From Cymbomonas tetramitiformis (taxonomy: Eukaryota; Chlorophyta; Pyramimonadophyceae; Pyramimonadales; Pyramimonadaceae), in NCBI GenBank assembly GCA_001247695.2, contig LGRX02027075.1, positions 1-18,247 on the forward strand: 18,247 nucleotides of DNA, written 5' to 3'. Shown here piece by piece: positions 1 through 8,328 of the stretch. The notes under the pieces are model-generated. The model searched no databases, was not told the origin of the DNA, and worked only from the letters and a program-made list of their open reading frames with translations. How positions within the stretch are numbered: position 1 is the first letter of the stretch; the number at the start of each line of letters is the position of its first letter. The translations under genes were made by a program, and so were the position numbers.

Positions 1-123
1 GATCAGATCTACTCAATTCAAACTCTGCATCGCTTCGGCTTGGTCTTGGCTTGCAACAGCGCAACGCTGACACTGGGGCACATCTAGAACTTTCAAGTCC
101 TGGAATACAATTACAGATAGCAA

Positions 124-258
124 GGCTCGGATCCCAAGTTCACATCACAAGGCTCGGATCCCAGGTGCACGTCACACGGCTCGGAGCACAGGTGCACGTC
201 ACACGGCTCGGATCGCAGGCGCGCGTGGCACACCTTGGAGCACAGGCACGTGTGGCAA
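124..258. repeat. 27-bp minisatellite, five units
   Basis: Units begin at 124, 151, 178, 205 and 232, a period of exactly 27 bp. Each resembles GGCTCGGATCCCAGGTGCAC plus a CGTCACAC tail. Because 27 is a multiple of three, a plus-strand frame open from the window edge to 440 reads a nine-residue repeat (RLGSQVHVT-like). I treat this as a minisatellite, not a protein: there is no recognisable domain and no ATG. It lies upstream of the cysteine oxidase exons and may sit in one of that gene's introns. Confidence 0.85.
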
Positions 259-619
259 GTCCTTTCGCGTTTCCTCATCTTTTGCATCCATGTGCCCCCT
301 TGTTTGCAATGCTATCATTTTCACGGCATGCAATCGGACAAAGGGGACCATACAAGTATAGGAGGAAGCGCAGGAACACGGGCTTCTTGACTGGCTTACT
401 GCAGGGAGGAGAAGAACAACGAGGCGGGACTCGCCAGTAGGATAACAGGCCCCCGTAACGCACGCCTGGTTCTGGACGAGGTAGCCCTCACGATGTTCAT
501 CCACAGATTCTTTCGCTCTGCTTGCTTCCCCTAAAAGCAAGTTTTCGACTTAGTTTGCTTTATGAAGATGCGAGCAAAGGTCTTAGGCCTCTTCATTGTA
601 TGTGAATCGTGGGATGCAG

Positions 620-1878
620 GTTGTGACGGCTGGCGATGAACCTATGGCATTGTTCCCCTCGACCGGAGGTGACCATATAATCCAAGGATCGGTAGATACA
701 TCTGGAAACAGATTAAAGGTTAAAATGACGGGAGCAGCACCTTCGTTGCTTCACCGATCACTGGTCATGACCGTCCTGGTCCAATCGATTTGACATGTGC
801 AGGCCAGTCAGGGCATTGACAGTCAGGGCACAAGGAGAGGTCAGCCGAAGTGTTGGAGCGATGTAGATTAGAGGCCATGGCATAAGGGAGGTCAGCCGAA
901 GTGTTGGATATGCGCAGGTCGGCCATGGCGCATAAGGAGGGTCAGCCGAAGTGTTGGACGTGCGCAGCGAATTAGCCACATCAGGAAGTCAGCCGAAGTG
1001 TTGGGCGTCTTGAATTAAACCATCTTTTCAGAGGAGAAGTCAGCCAGAAGTGTTGGACGTGCGCGGGTCGGCCATGGCATAAGGGAGGGTCAGCAGTGTT
1101 GGACGTGCGCGGTCGAAGCCTCAGCACAAAGGGGAGGTCCAGCGAAGTGTTGGACGTGCGTGGGTCGGCCATGGCACAAGGGAGGTCCAGCCGAAGTGTT
1201 GGACGTCATGGTCGGCCATCTGCTTTAAGGGAGGTCAGCAGTGTTGGACGATGCGCGAATTCAGCCATGGCATAAGGGGAGGTCAGCCGAAGTGTTGGAC
1301 GTGCGCGGGTCGGCCATGGCATAAGGGGAGAAGCCTGATTTGTTTTCACTACCGTCCTAACTCTTCAGCTTTGCTTTTTACCTTTGGACCGATGTGTTTG
1401 CTGCTTTGCTGATCTGACGTGGAATTGGAGGTTGGCTACTTTGTGTGCCTGCAGGCAACATCCATGCTTTTACAGCTCTTACACCCTGTGCAGTGTTCGA
1501 TGTCCTGGCACCCCCATACATGCCAGACAATGGTGAGCCCCTTGCAGCCAATATGCAGTTGTAGTCAATAGTTGGTGGCAAATCGAGTCCCTACTAGACA
1601 TCTATTGGGATGCTTATATTGTTATTTCTTAGAATGCAATGGGGGATCTGCGGCCTGGATCGAGGCTAATAATAACCAAACATACAATGGTGGGCTGTGA
1701 TGCAGGCCGGGACTGCACCTATTACTCTGAAAGCAGCCCAAATATCGATGTGAGCAACAATTCAAAGGAGGATCTGGACTCCATGATTCCTGGAAGCAGT
1801 GCGATTTTGGAGCAGTGCCAACCTCCTGATGATTTTGTGGTTCGAAGAGGAAAGTACAATGGGCCGGAAGTGGCATGA
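620..1878 (+). CDS. PCO: Plant cysteine oxidase-like thiol dioxygenase (PCO/ADO family), 3' exons
   Basis: Three exons, 620-668, 1455-1532 and 1706-1878, join in phase 1 at both junctions to 99 codons plus TGA. The joined protein reads LFPSTGGNIHAFTALTPCA, then VFDVLAPPYMPDNGRDCTYY, and ends QPPDDFVVRRGKYNGPEVA. These are hallmarks of the PCO/ADO family: the GGNIH histidine is the third iron ligand, and the Asp of FDVL and the Tyr of PPY are conserved active-site residues. Splice sites are GGAG|GTGACC, CCTGCAG|GC, AATG|GTGAGC and GATGCAG|GC. PCOs oxidise N-terminal cysteine of target proteins to the sulfinic acid, marking them for the oxygen-dependent Arg/N-degron pathway. The two upstream iron histidines (HxH) are not found, so 5' exons are missing or lie outside. 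A possible extra short exon ends at 579 (ATGCGAGCAAAG), but the intron it implies is only 40 nt. The CDS is 5' partial. Confidence 0.9.
795..1332. repeat. ~49-bp tandem array inside a PCO intron
   Basis: About ten full units start at CAGCCGAAGTGTTGGA-like positions 842, 893, 943, 990, 1041, 1091, 1140, 1188, 1236 and 1284, a spacing of 47-51 bp. The later part of each unit carries GTCGGCCATGGCATAAGG. A degenerate start runs back to about 795. The array makes up most of the 786-nt intron 669-1454. Short minus-strand frames through it only restate the repeat and are not genes. Confidence 0.9.
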
Positions 1879-2935
1879 TCGAAGAGAAAGGAATTTGATT
1901 TTCAAGCGCTTACCTGTGTAATCGATGGCTTTTGTGTTTTCGTGGCTTCCTTAAATGTTTTTCCCGTTCAGTTTTTGGTTGGCGAATGAGCCTTATCCGA
2001 TCGTCATCTCATATCACGAATTGGACAATTTCAGTGAAAATATGAAAAACTGCATGCTACCAGAGCAGACACGCAAGACGGAATAATCGCAAACTCAACA
2101 TTCACAGGGGAAAACTGTACACTATCATGACTTTGTGCCTTACTAATTTCCACTCAGAATTTCAAACTCAAAGTGAGTAGTTCATGTTATGTTTCGGAAA
2201 TGGACAAGGAGCAGTGCCTTGCTATCGCTAATACTAAGATAAAGAGCTTCCATCGATCTTGCCAGCCATACCTCGGAGTATCCCTCCTGAATTGAAATGT
2301 GCATCCCCACCAAGGAATCTGAGTATAAGTTTGCCGTGCATGTATGTAACGTTCTTATTTTATGACTTACGTCATAGACACTGCTCGGCAGGATGTTGTG
2401 CTGGGTACGGCATATGCATCTTCGCTCCAAGAAGGTGATGCTTTTCCGTGCTCGGACTACATATCGTTTCATCGACACAGGACAGAAAAATATGTTCCCT
2501 GAAAAATGGCAGCATTTTTAGGAGAGACGGGGAAGGCGCGAGTCGCAGAATGATGTTCTCCGGTCGCGGACAAGCTAATGGGAGCAAATGATAGTGAACG
2601 AAACGGAGAATGCTAGAGAACGGGACATTGTGGATCTGCAAGGTTCAATTCAAATTCTGGAACACGCTTCGCAATTTGTAACGAAGCCATTACCTTCGAG
2701 TTTCGTAGAAGAGTATGGTCCCCTGAGTACGAGTTTAGCGATTGGAAGATTCTGAATGTTGACAGTGTCGCAAAAGTGACTCTGCGGAATATGGCACGCC
2801 CCCACCGCCTCCTTCTAAGGAGCGAGCGAAAAAATAAAGCTAACAAATCCCACTACAAATCTTTATTTCTTACCGCTTGTGCACCACGTGCAAGTGCAAG
2901 TGCCGGTGACATCGGCAATGAAGTCGACATCCACG
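1879..2935. other. Gene-free stretch after the PCO gene
   Basis: This holds the presumed 3' UTR of the PCO gene and about 1 kb of mid-GC sequence. I see no conserved motif, tandem repeat or convincing exon. No AATAAA occurs close downstream of the stop codon; an AATAAA at about 2833 is too far away to assign. A weak, eroded match to the start of the following methyltransferase may lie just before 2936. Confidence 0.5.
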
Positions 2936-3157
2936 GTGGACATTCAGCCTAAGTGGCACCCCACTCACAGTGAGGACATCCTCCGATGGGATCATAGGCA
3001 GTATACGCGCCGAAGTACTTCGATGTGATTTGGGCTAGCCCACCTTGCACGGAGTACCGCCAGGCTAAGACCATCGGGGGGAAAGAGAGAGAGATCTGCG
3101 GACCGGCGACCGTCGAGTGCGTCTGACCTTAGAGACAATCGAGTATCTGCAATCCTA
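2936..3157 (+). pseudogene. DNA cytosine-5 methyltransferase fossil
   Basis: Three short plus-strand stretches in different frames line up with one C5-MTase. Frame one (2936-3001) reads VDIQPKWHPTHSEDILRWDH, matching the segment after motif I. Frame two (3004-3075) reads YFDVIWASPPCTEYRQAKT, which contains motif IV with the catalytic Pro-Cys; the Cys codon is 3046-3048. Frame three (3120-3155) reads RLTLETIEYLQS, then an in-frame TAG. Order and spacing fit the family type with an ASPPCTEYS motif, known from phages, large DNA viruses and algae. At least two frameshifts and a stop make it non-functional. Motif I upstream (FxGxGS) is not clearly preserved, and I find neither the ENP motif nor the target-recognition domain downstream. 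It may be a decayed host gene, or cargo of a virus or retrotransposon; nothing adjacent decides. Confidence 0.85.
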
Positions 3158-3958
3158 GTTGGAATTTGCGGCGCTTGGCGCTAGCCAAACGCTCGTCTGA
3201 TTAATGGGTCGCGTCAGGCCGGAAGCTCGTCACGTCGCCACCACCAGACCACCTGCATGCCTAGGCCTCGGGGCCATGGTGTGACACTGCCACAATGTTG
3301 CCTCGTCACAGCAACCGCGCCCTTACCCCTCTACTATTTTTTAAAATTCTTGATGCACTGCCCTATTGTAGTCCCTAAAGCGAAAAGCCTCTGCCAGAAT
3401 GTCGAATGTGTGTGTGTGTGTGTCCCTGCAACGGTGTACGCGGGATGCGGATCGTTGATAGCCCACCGCAACAGCACTCGCACCATCGGTCAGTCGAAAC
3501 GTTGAAACCTCGACAATAACGGTACGTCCTATCATAGGAGGTAGGACCAATCGTCCACAGTGTTATCCAGCGTCCCAGCGTCGTCCCAGCAAACACGTTA
3601 TTCAATCCTGTCTCGTCCCCGCGTCGTCCCAGCGTCGATAACTCGTTTCGGCGGCGAATCATCGGTGTGTACCAGATCTGAAATCGATGAATGTTGATAA
3701 TCCAGATAGGAATTTGGGTTGGATTTCACATTGAGACGTCCCCGCCCACACGGCAGCAAGGGTGATCAAGCCGCCGAATTGTAATACGGAAGTTTGACCT
3801 TTATGTACTCGCCCCCATCCCATGCCGCCCCCAAAGCAGCTTACGACATAATACAAGAACTCCGCTTACGCCCTGGCACCCAGGGTGCGCAAGGCGCACC
3901 ACCTACACAGACGGCGTCGTCGTTTAGCCAACCATGTCCAACATAATCGTCACAAAGC
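3158..3958. other. Gene-free stretch with a (TG)8 run
   Basis: No supportable gene. A (TG)8 microsatellite lies at 3407-3422. Two copies of a GCGTCGTCCCAGC motif lie near 3575-3590 and 3621-3633, bracketed by GTTATC and GATAAC. The rest looks like decayed intergenic DNA; some of it may be further remains of the methyltransferase locus, but I could not read it. Confidence 0.5.
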
Positions 3959-4267
3959 ATGGAATGGGCCTACAACCTCGGCTACTGGGATATCCTCGGA
4001 ATGGATGTCCGGGATAAGCCCGCCTACCGATATATGTCCCTCGGGGGCGGGGGGCGCCAGCCCCTATGCTCGACCCCTCTCGTTAGGGAGGATACCCCCC
4101 CCCGCCTCCCCCGCCCCTCCACCGCCATCCCGTTCCACCACCACAGTCTCAGCCCCCCCACCACCGCGACGCAGTCACAACTGTTTCTCCGTCAGCATGG
4201 CCTTTTAGCGCTTTGCGTATATTTATCATCCTACCTGCGGTTTCCTTTGTTGATACGATTTAGATGA
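3959..4267 (+). CDS. Hypothetical ORF, first ~40 codons coding-like
   Basis: An ATG at 3959 opens a 102-codon frame. The first forty residues look protein-like (MEWAYNLGYWDILGMDVRDK, then PAYRYMSLGG). After that the frame runs into proline- and serine-rich translation of a C-rich tract, and from about 4180 into the dispersed repeat shared with 10.6 kb. The natural end is therefore probably lost, and the annotated stop at 4267 lies inside the repeat. I recognise no family. It could be an exon fragment or a chance frame. Confidence 0.25.
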   Translation: MEWAYNLGYWDILGMDVRDKPAYRYMSLGGGGRQPLCSTPLVREDTPPRLPRPSTAIPFHHHSLSPPTTATQSQLFLRQHGLLALCVYLSSYLRFPLLIRFR

Positions 4268-4330
4268 GCCTTTCGGGGCGCGCTATGATTTTGATAGCAG
4301 CCTCTTCTGTTTATAGTTGCCTGCCTAGCA
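4180..4330. repeat. Dispersed repeat, copy A (partner at 10540-10690)
   Basis: The two copies share, in the same order and orientation, CTTTTAGCGCT(T/C)TGCGTA, TTTATCAT/TTTGTCAT, GCGGTTTCC, GATGAGCCT, CGGGGCGCG(C/T)TATGAT and a TTG/TTAG end. Both follow a pyrimidine-rich CCACC/CCGCC tract of over 100 bp. By eye they are roughly three-quarters identical with small indels. It could be part of a long terminal repeat or another transposon end; the limits are uncertain. Confidence 0.65.
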
Positions 4331-5127
4331 GGATTACGGCGCTTGTATGGCTTGGTCTTCTATTTCAGAGTAAATGTGATATTATTATTGACAGCACTTG
4401 CACCCGAGCTAGTACGGAATCTAGGGGCCTGGTCAGGGCCTGCACCGGGACTCTCGGGAGGGCCGCGGGCCAGATTCCAACAGATTATCCGTAGATCGTA
4501 CCACCCCGCGCGACGTGCCGAGTGACCGCTTGGCCCGGGTGTGCGGGTGAGCGATCGGGGTGTAGGTTTATATAGTATCTCTATCTCACGGTTTAGGCCA
4601 CTTTACATGTTTTACCTTCATCTCTACTTGAATTTTGATATATATTCTCCACACAACGAGATATGCCGGCAGGATATATCTTCCCATCACATCACCATAC
4701 ATGTCTTTCTCTTGCCGAGTTTCCTCTCAGTCGACACCTTTTAGATATATAGTCTTGGCTATATAATGCGTGCCGTTACAGAATGCTTTCACTTGTTCCA
4801 AACTGTGTCGGATAAAACCAAAGCTATCGGCTGATCCCTACAAGTTGTCACCCTGTACTATACGAGTACAGAGTACAGACTCAGGAAGTGTCACACGGTG
4901 TGACACATCCAGCATACCACCATGTACTGTTACGGAGGAAAAGTTCGGGTGGCGAGTTAGGGTGAAAAAACAAACACCATCTCAAGCGGCGGAAACAGTA
5001 GATAGCTAACGGGGCCCTGTGCTCTTGGCTAGCGACGGTCCCATCCTAGCTAGCACGGTACATTACTCAGGCTGCTGTGACATGTTGAGGAGATCTAACG
5101 GTGCTACTAGCAATGCAGTGGCAACTC
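4331..5127. other. Mostly featureless stretch; weak ORF and a perfect palindrome
   Basis: A plus-strand frame, 4770-5009, reads a fairly normal-looking 79-residue peptide (for example EEKFGWRVRVKKQTPSQAAE) but has no ATG and no recognisable family, so I do not call it a gene. At 4888-4906 is a perfect palindrome GTGTCACAC-G-GTGTGACAC, with 9-bp arms and a one-base centre. Nothing else is supportable. Confidence 0.4.
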
Positions 5128-5521
5128 TACAGTAATACCTCACATTTAAGGGAATGCTAGGTTAAGGGAACCAGCCAGTTGTTTTTTTTCGGGGGGGGTC
5201 CAAAAATACGGAAAAGGCCGGGCTGAAAAAGAAAAACTTAAGAGAATATACCCAAATAAGAAACGGAGGCTGGCTGCCCGTTTTCTTAACCTACCGAATA
5301 TTGAGAAAACTTCACGATTTTAGGGGGGATTTGGGGGAATTTGGGGAAATTCTAAGAGAAAAAGCTGGCTGACGCTCGAAATGCATTTCCCTTTCGTTAG
5401 TAATTTCGGTAAGAGGCTGACGCTGGCAGGGGGGAGGCCAGGGTCAGAAAAATACGGGAAAAGGCTAGGCTGGCTTCAAATTCCTGTTTCCTTAAACATG
5501 CGGTATTACACTATTACTGTA
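5128..5521. mobile_element. Non-autonomous pogo-like element 1 (390 bp, TA duplication)
   Basis: The element 5130-5519 starts CAGTAATACCTCACATTTAA and ends with the reverse complement of CAGTAATAGTGTAATACCGC. TA lies on both sides (5128-5129, 5520-5521), the target duplication expected of Tc1/mariner-pogo elements. The right terminus carries a short internal duplication of the terminal motif. Inside are GCTGGCTG motifs and a G-rich CACGATTTTAGGGGGGATTT tract, related to a motif near both ends of element 2. It has no coding capacity. CAGTA-type termini with TA sites resemble plant pogo-derived MITEs such as Emigrant. Confidence 0.7.
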
Positions 5522-5541
5522 GCCACTTCGAAAGTGGTAGT

Positions 5542-6864
5542 TCACTGCAAAACAAGGAGTTCGCTGCTGTAGAAGTTGTTGTAGTCAATTGAAGTGTCCA
5601 GAATGAAGATATCTGAGCTGTCAAAGTACAGCCCGCCAGAATCCATAGTGAAGATGCCCGCGGTGTCAATGTCCAGAGGGCAGAAAGCAACTGCGCCATT
5701 CTGATAACCACAGAAGTCCCCTGACACCGCCGGCGGTGGTGCAAGCGGTGTGCAGAGAGCTGGCTCCGCTGCCGCCCTAATGAAACACATGCTAATGCAC
5801 ATGAACAGAGCGGGAACCGCGGCTGCTGTCAGCCATGTACAAATGCCCGGTCTGGCACCGCCGACCCTGCGAACAGGTGGGTCAGTGTACCACCAGCAGT
5901 GGGTTCTTCAAAGTCAGAGTCAGTGTCGTCGTCCAGGATGCTCAACTCAGATTGATGCGTCAAGTCAATCGAGGAAAAGTTAGGGTTAGTCGAGAAACTC
6001 TGCATGGAGAGCATGTTGTCGGATATCTTGTCGTCGGAATTAAGGCACACCTGCATCTTGTGCATGAATGTCTGCTCGAACGGCAGCTCGGCGTCGATAA
6101 ACTGTTTCGGGTACATTACTCCGCCGGTCTCCTCAGGCAGCTCATCCCTCACGTCGGCCGGCTCAATCACGTCAGTAGCGGCCGACCCAAAGTGAACCAT
6201 GGGAAAATGTTGTTCCCCACCACCTACCACCACCACCAGCCTTCTTAAGCTGCTGCAGACTGTGACGCGCCTCCTGTACATGTGCAGCAAGTGCGGAATA
6301 TCGTTGCGTTGAGTCAGAGAAATAGTGCAGTCCTGCACATTGCGCCCTTAGACCGATGTCAACGTCGTCGGCGAAAGTGAAGGGCTCCTCGCCCTTACGC
6401 ACCAGAGGCTGATCATGCCGAGCACAAAGTCGTGCAAAGGTGAGGTCGTCCTCAGCGTCGAAAGCGGTCTGGAAGGCGGACCCGGGCTCGTCGGCTTCGT
6501 CGGCGTCCTCAATGTCGCACTCAACGCACTCAGTGTCCGCGGTGGGGCAATTCGCCGAGTCATGCCAGTGCCCAGGGGGGCACCTAGCACACTGAGGCAC
6601 GAACGCACGTGAACATGCATGAAACGAAATGCGGTGCGCTCCCTGTTTCCCACGCGCGTGACCCTGTGACCAATTCCCGCCCTCTGCAAGCGGCGAGGCG
6701 GAAAAGCGGTGCTGCTTCGCACCACCGAAAGTGATTGTTGCGCCCATGAAACCATTACCGGTGGAGCGCGGGTGCAGAAACCATTGCCAACGGAGGCACG
6801 GACCGAAGGGCCAGATCCTCAGGCGACCCAGTACCCGGCCTTGGGTACGGGGGGATGTACCCAA
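5542..6864 (-). CDS. Unrecognised gene with zinc-knuckle-like cluster, frame-interrupted
   Basis: Three coding-like stretches follow one another on the minus strand. The first (6864 to about 6220) carries FHACSRAFVPQCARCPPGHW with a following DSANCP: a C-x2-C-x3-GH-x6-C arrangement like a zinc knuckle but spaced differently from canonical CCHC (C-x2-C-x4-H-x4-C). It then has an acidic patch and a helical segment before a GGT run. The second (about 6220-5891, different frame) is acidic (SILDDDTDSDFEEPTAG). The third (about 5825-5542) starts with a hydrophobic stretch (AAVPALFMCISMCFI) and ends LLVLQ. A 65-nt intron, 5890-5826 (GGTG|GTACAC ... CAGCAG|CC), joins the second and third in phase. 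The first-to-second change near 6223 lies at the GGT run and may be a frameshift or a tiny intron. No good ATG at the 5' end; upstream exons are likely. Gag-like or host nucleic-acid-binding protein are both possible. Confidence 0.45.
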
Positions 6865-6865
6865 G
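6840..6865. repeat. Hairpin CTTGGGTAC / GTACCCAAG, copy 1
   Basis: A perfect 9-bp inverted repeat around an 8-base G-rich loop (GGGGGGAT). The same hairpin recurs at 7455-7486, and single arms occur at 7063 and 7076. Confidence 0.7.
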
Positions 6866-7515
6866 AGTGCCCCGTTTCAATCGCGCGCTATATGCATGGA
6901 TCTTAATTATCGGTCATATGCCTCAACGGCATTGCTCAACATGACCCCCTTCGGGACTCAAGCCGCTCACAAGGCCCGCAAAACGCTATTAGTCCACTTT
7001 AGGTATGCTCGAATGATGAGCTATGAACGCGTTTTTAGAGAATTTTCGAAACTAAAATCCTTGGGTACATCCCTTGGGTACATCGACGTGGATGCATTAT
7101 AATGCACGTATCACGACATTTGGCGTGGTCTCCAAGATATCACACCTTTAGTATACCTCCTAAAGCGTGTGCGGATATGCGCTCTCGGCTTGAAGTGCAT
7201 TGTATTACTATGCATACACATATGGAACCACACCAAGGTGGCACCCTGAAAGAGACACGGCAAAACATTCTGTTTTGGGGGGAAAACAGACTCAGGGGTA
7301 TGTTTTCATGCATGCTTTGGGATATATATTGACATATTAGGGGCAAGTGTGGCATATCCTCGTGTTCGTTGTGCAATGGCCTATCATATGACAGCTACAA
7401 GCATCGCCCAAGAATTGTTTATGGTCACTTATTAAATATGAAATTACGTGATCAATTCTTGGGTACGGGGCGATGTACCCAAGAATGCTTGGGTACATCG
7501 TAATGTACCGCAGGG
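6866..7515. other. Gene-free stretch bounded by two like hairpins
   Basis: No supportable gene. TTGGGTACATC occurs twice in tandem near 7063-7083. A hairpin at 7455-7486 (ATTCTTGGGTAC, loop GGGGCGAT, GTACCCAAGAAT; 12-bp arms) repeats the one at 6840-6865, followed by another TTGGGTACATCG. The rest is AT-rich sequence with CATATG/CATGCAT words. Confidence 0.5.
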
Positions 7516-7729
7516 TACAGTAGACACTCATATTTAATGAAACAGAGATCTGGCTCCAGCCAGACCAAATCACTAAAATCGTGACCCCCCCCCAGCGCCA
7601 GCGTGCTAATGAATTCGTTCATTAGAAGGAACGCGATTCATGAGCCAGCCAGCGCCATTCGTTATCTTCCTCAGCCTTACAAACTGAAATTTTCGAGAAA
7701 ACTGTGTGCTGATTTTTCGAAGTGATAAA

Positions 7730-7831
7730 ATGGACCCAGCGAGTAGGCAACAGCTTAGAGAGCTTCACACGGACATGAAGGACGGCATACTATCACAGTC
7801 TCACTACGAAGAACTGCCTGCAATTGCCTAA
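7730..7831 (+). CDS. 33-codon coding remnant inside element 2
   Basis: ATG at 7730 reads MDPASRQQLRELHTDMKDGI followed by LSQSHYEELPAIA and a stop. The L..LH.DM..GIL....YEEL pattern resembles the short helical-hairpin SHOCT-type motif found in larger proteins. It is probably the first codons of the protein encoded by the autonomous parent, left after an internal deletion. It is unlikely to be functional alone. The resemblance is by eye only. Confidence 0.35.
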   Translation: MDPASRQQLRELHTDMKDGILSQSHYEELPAIA

Positions 7832-7916
7832 TGCCATGTGCAATAATTAGCCATATGCACCGCGTCAAGCTATGCCAGCGTCAATTCCTTATTTTAAGAT
7901 GGAACTATATTATTCT

Positions 7917-8152
7917 GGGAGCAAATTTTGATTGTTTCCGGAACAATTAACTTTTGATTTTCCCCGTAACAATGAATTTTGGCTACAGGAAAGCATATGT
8001 AGGGTTTATTGTTAGGTTTTTAGGGTGCCTGGCTACTGGATAAACCCCATAAACTCTCACTAAACCCTAAATATGCGTGTCCGTAGCCAAAATTCATTGT
8101 TACGGGGAAAATCAAAAGTTAATTGATCCAGAAACAATCAAAATTTGCTCCC
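7917..8152. mobile_element. Foldback element with 92-bp arms
   Basis: The left arm 7917-8008 is the near-perfect reverse complement of the right arm 8061-8152: GGGAGCAAATTTTGATTGTT and TTTTCCCCGTAACAATGAAT are exact in both, with a handful of mismatches elsewhere. The loop is 52 bp. The inner ends of the arms carry telomere-like TAGGGTTTA / TAAACCCTA. I see no clear target duplication. It is nested in element 2, so it inserted later or the two travelled together. Confidence 0.85.
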
Positions 8153-8328
8153 GGAAAAATTAAAACCTTAAATTGCCGAAAGCATGTCAGCCAGCGACGG
8201 CCTTCCTTATTTCGGACCTCTTCCTTATTATTGTTTTTGGTCCAAACAAATCACTAAAATCGTGACCCCCCCCCAAACGCTGGCTGATTCCTTAACGGTG
8301 AATTCCTTAATACTGAGTGTTTACTGTA

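Larger units (their letters stand above)
7516..8328. mobile_element. Non-autonomous pogo-like element 2 (809 bp, TA duplication)
   Basis: The element 7518-8326 begins CAGTAGACACTCATATTTAA and ends with the reverse complement of CAGTAAACACTCAGTATTAA. TA lies at 7516-7517 and 8327-8328. Its termini resemble those of element 1. Internally AAATCACTAAAATCGTGACC followed by a C run occurs near each end (7569 and 8250), in the same orientation. It contains a 33-codon remnant (7730-7831) and a nested foldback (7917-8152). There is no transposase with a DDE triad, so it depended on a relative for movement. Removing it and one TA rejoins flanking sequence that opens into the coding-like stretch starting at 8329. 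Confidence 0.75.

Noticed and set aside
51..440. 129-codon repeat protein
   Set aside because: No ATG, no domain, and the first half is only the translation of a 27-bp minisatellite; kept as a repeat.
795..1332. CRISPR-like array (regular ~49-bp units)
   Set aside because: Units are directly adjacent with no unique spacers, the repeat itself drifts, the array lies inside a eukaryotic intron, and no cas genes exist.
1639..1705. Using the ATG at 1639, or the TTTCTTAG acceptor at 1632, as the start of the last PCO exon
   Set aside because: The 1632 acceptor is in the wrong phase for the AATG|GTGAGC donor, and the residues it adds do not fit the family; the acceptor at 1705 joins NG to RDCTYY exactly as expected.
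7377..7900. Helitron with 3' terminal hairpin near 7455-7486
   Set aside because: A hairpin is present, but there is no CTRR terminus, no 5' TC start and no Rep/helicase sequence.
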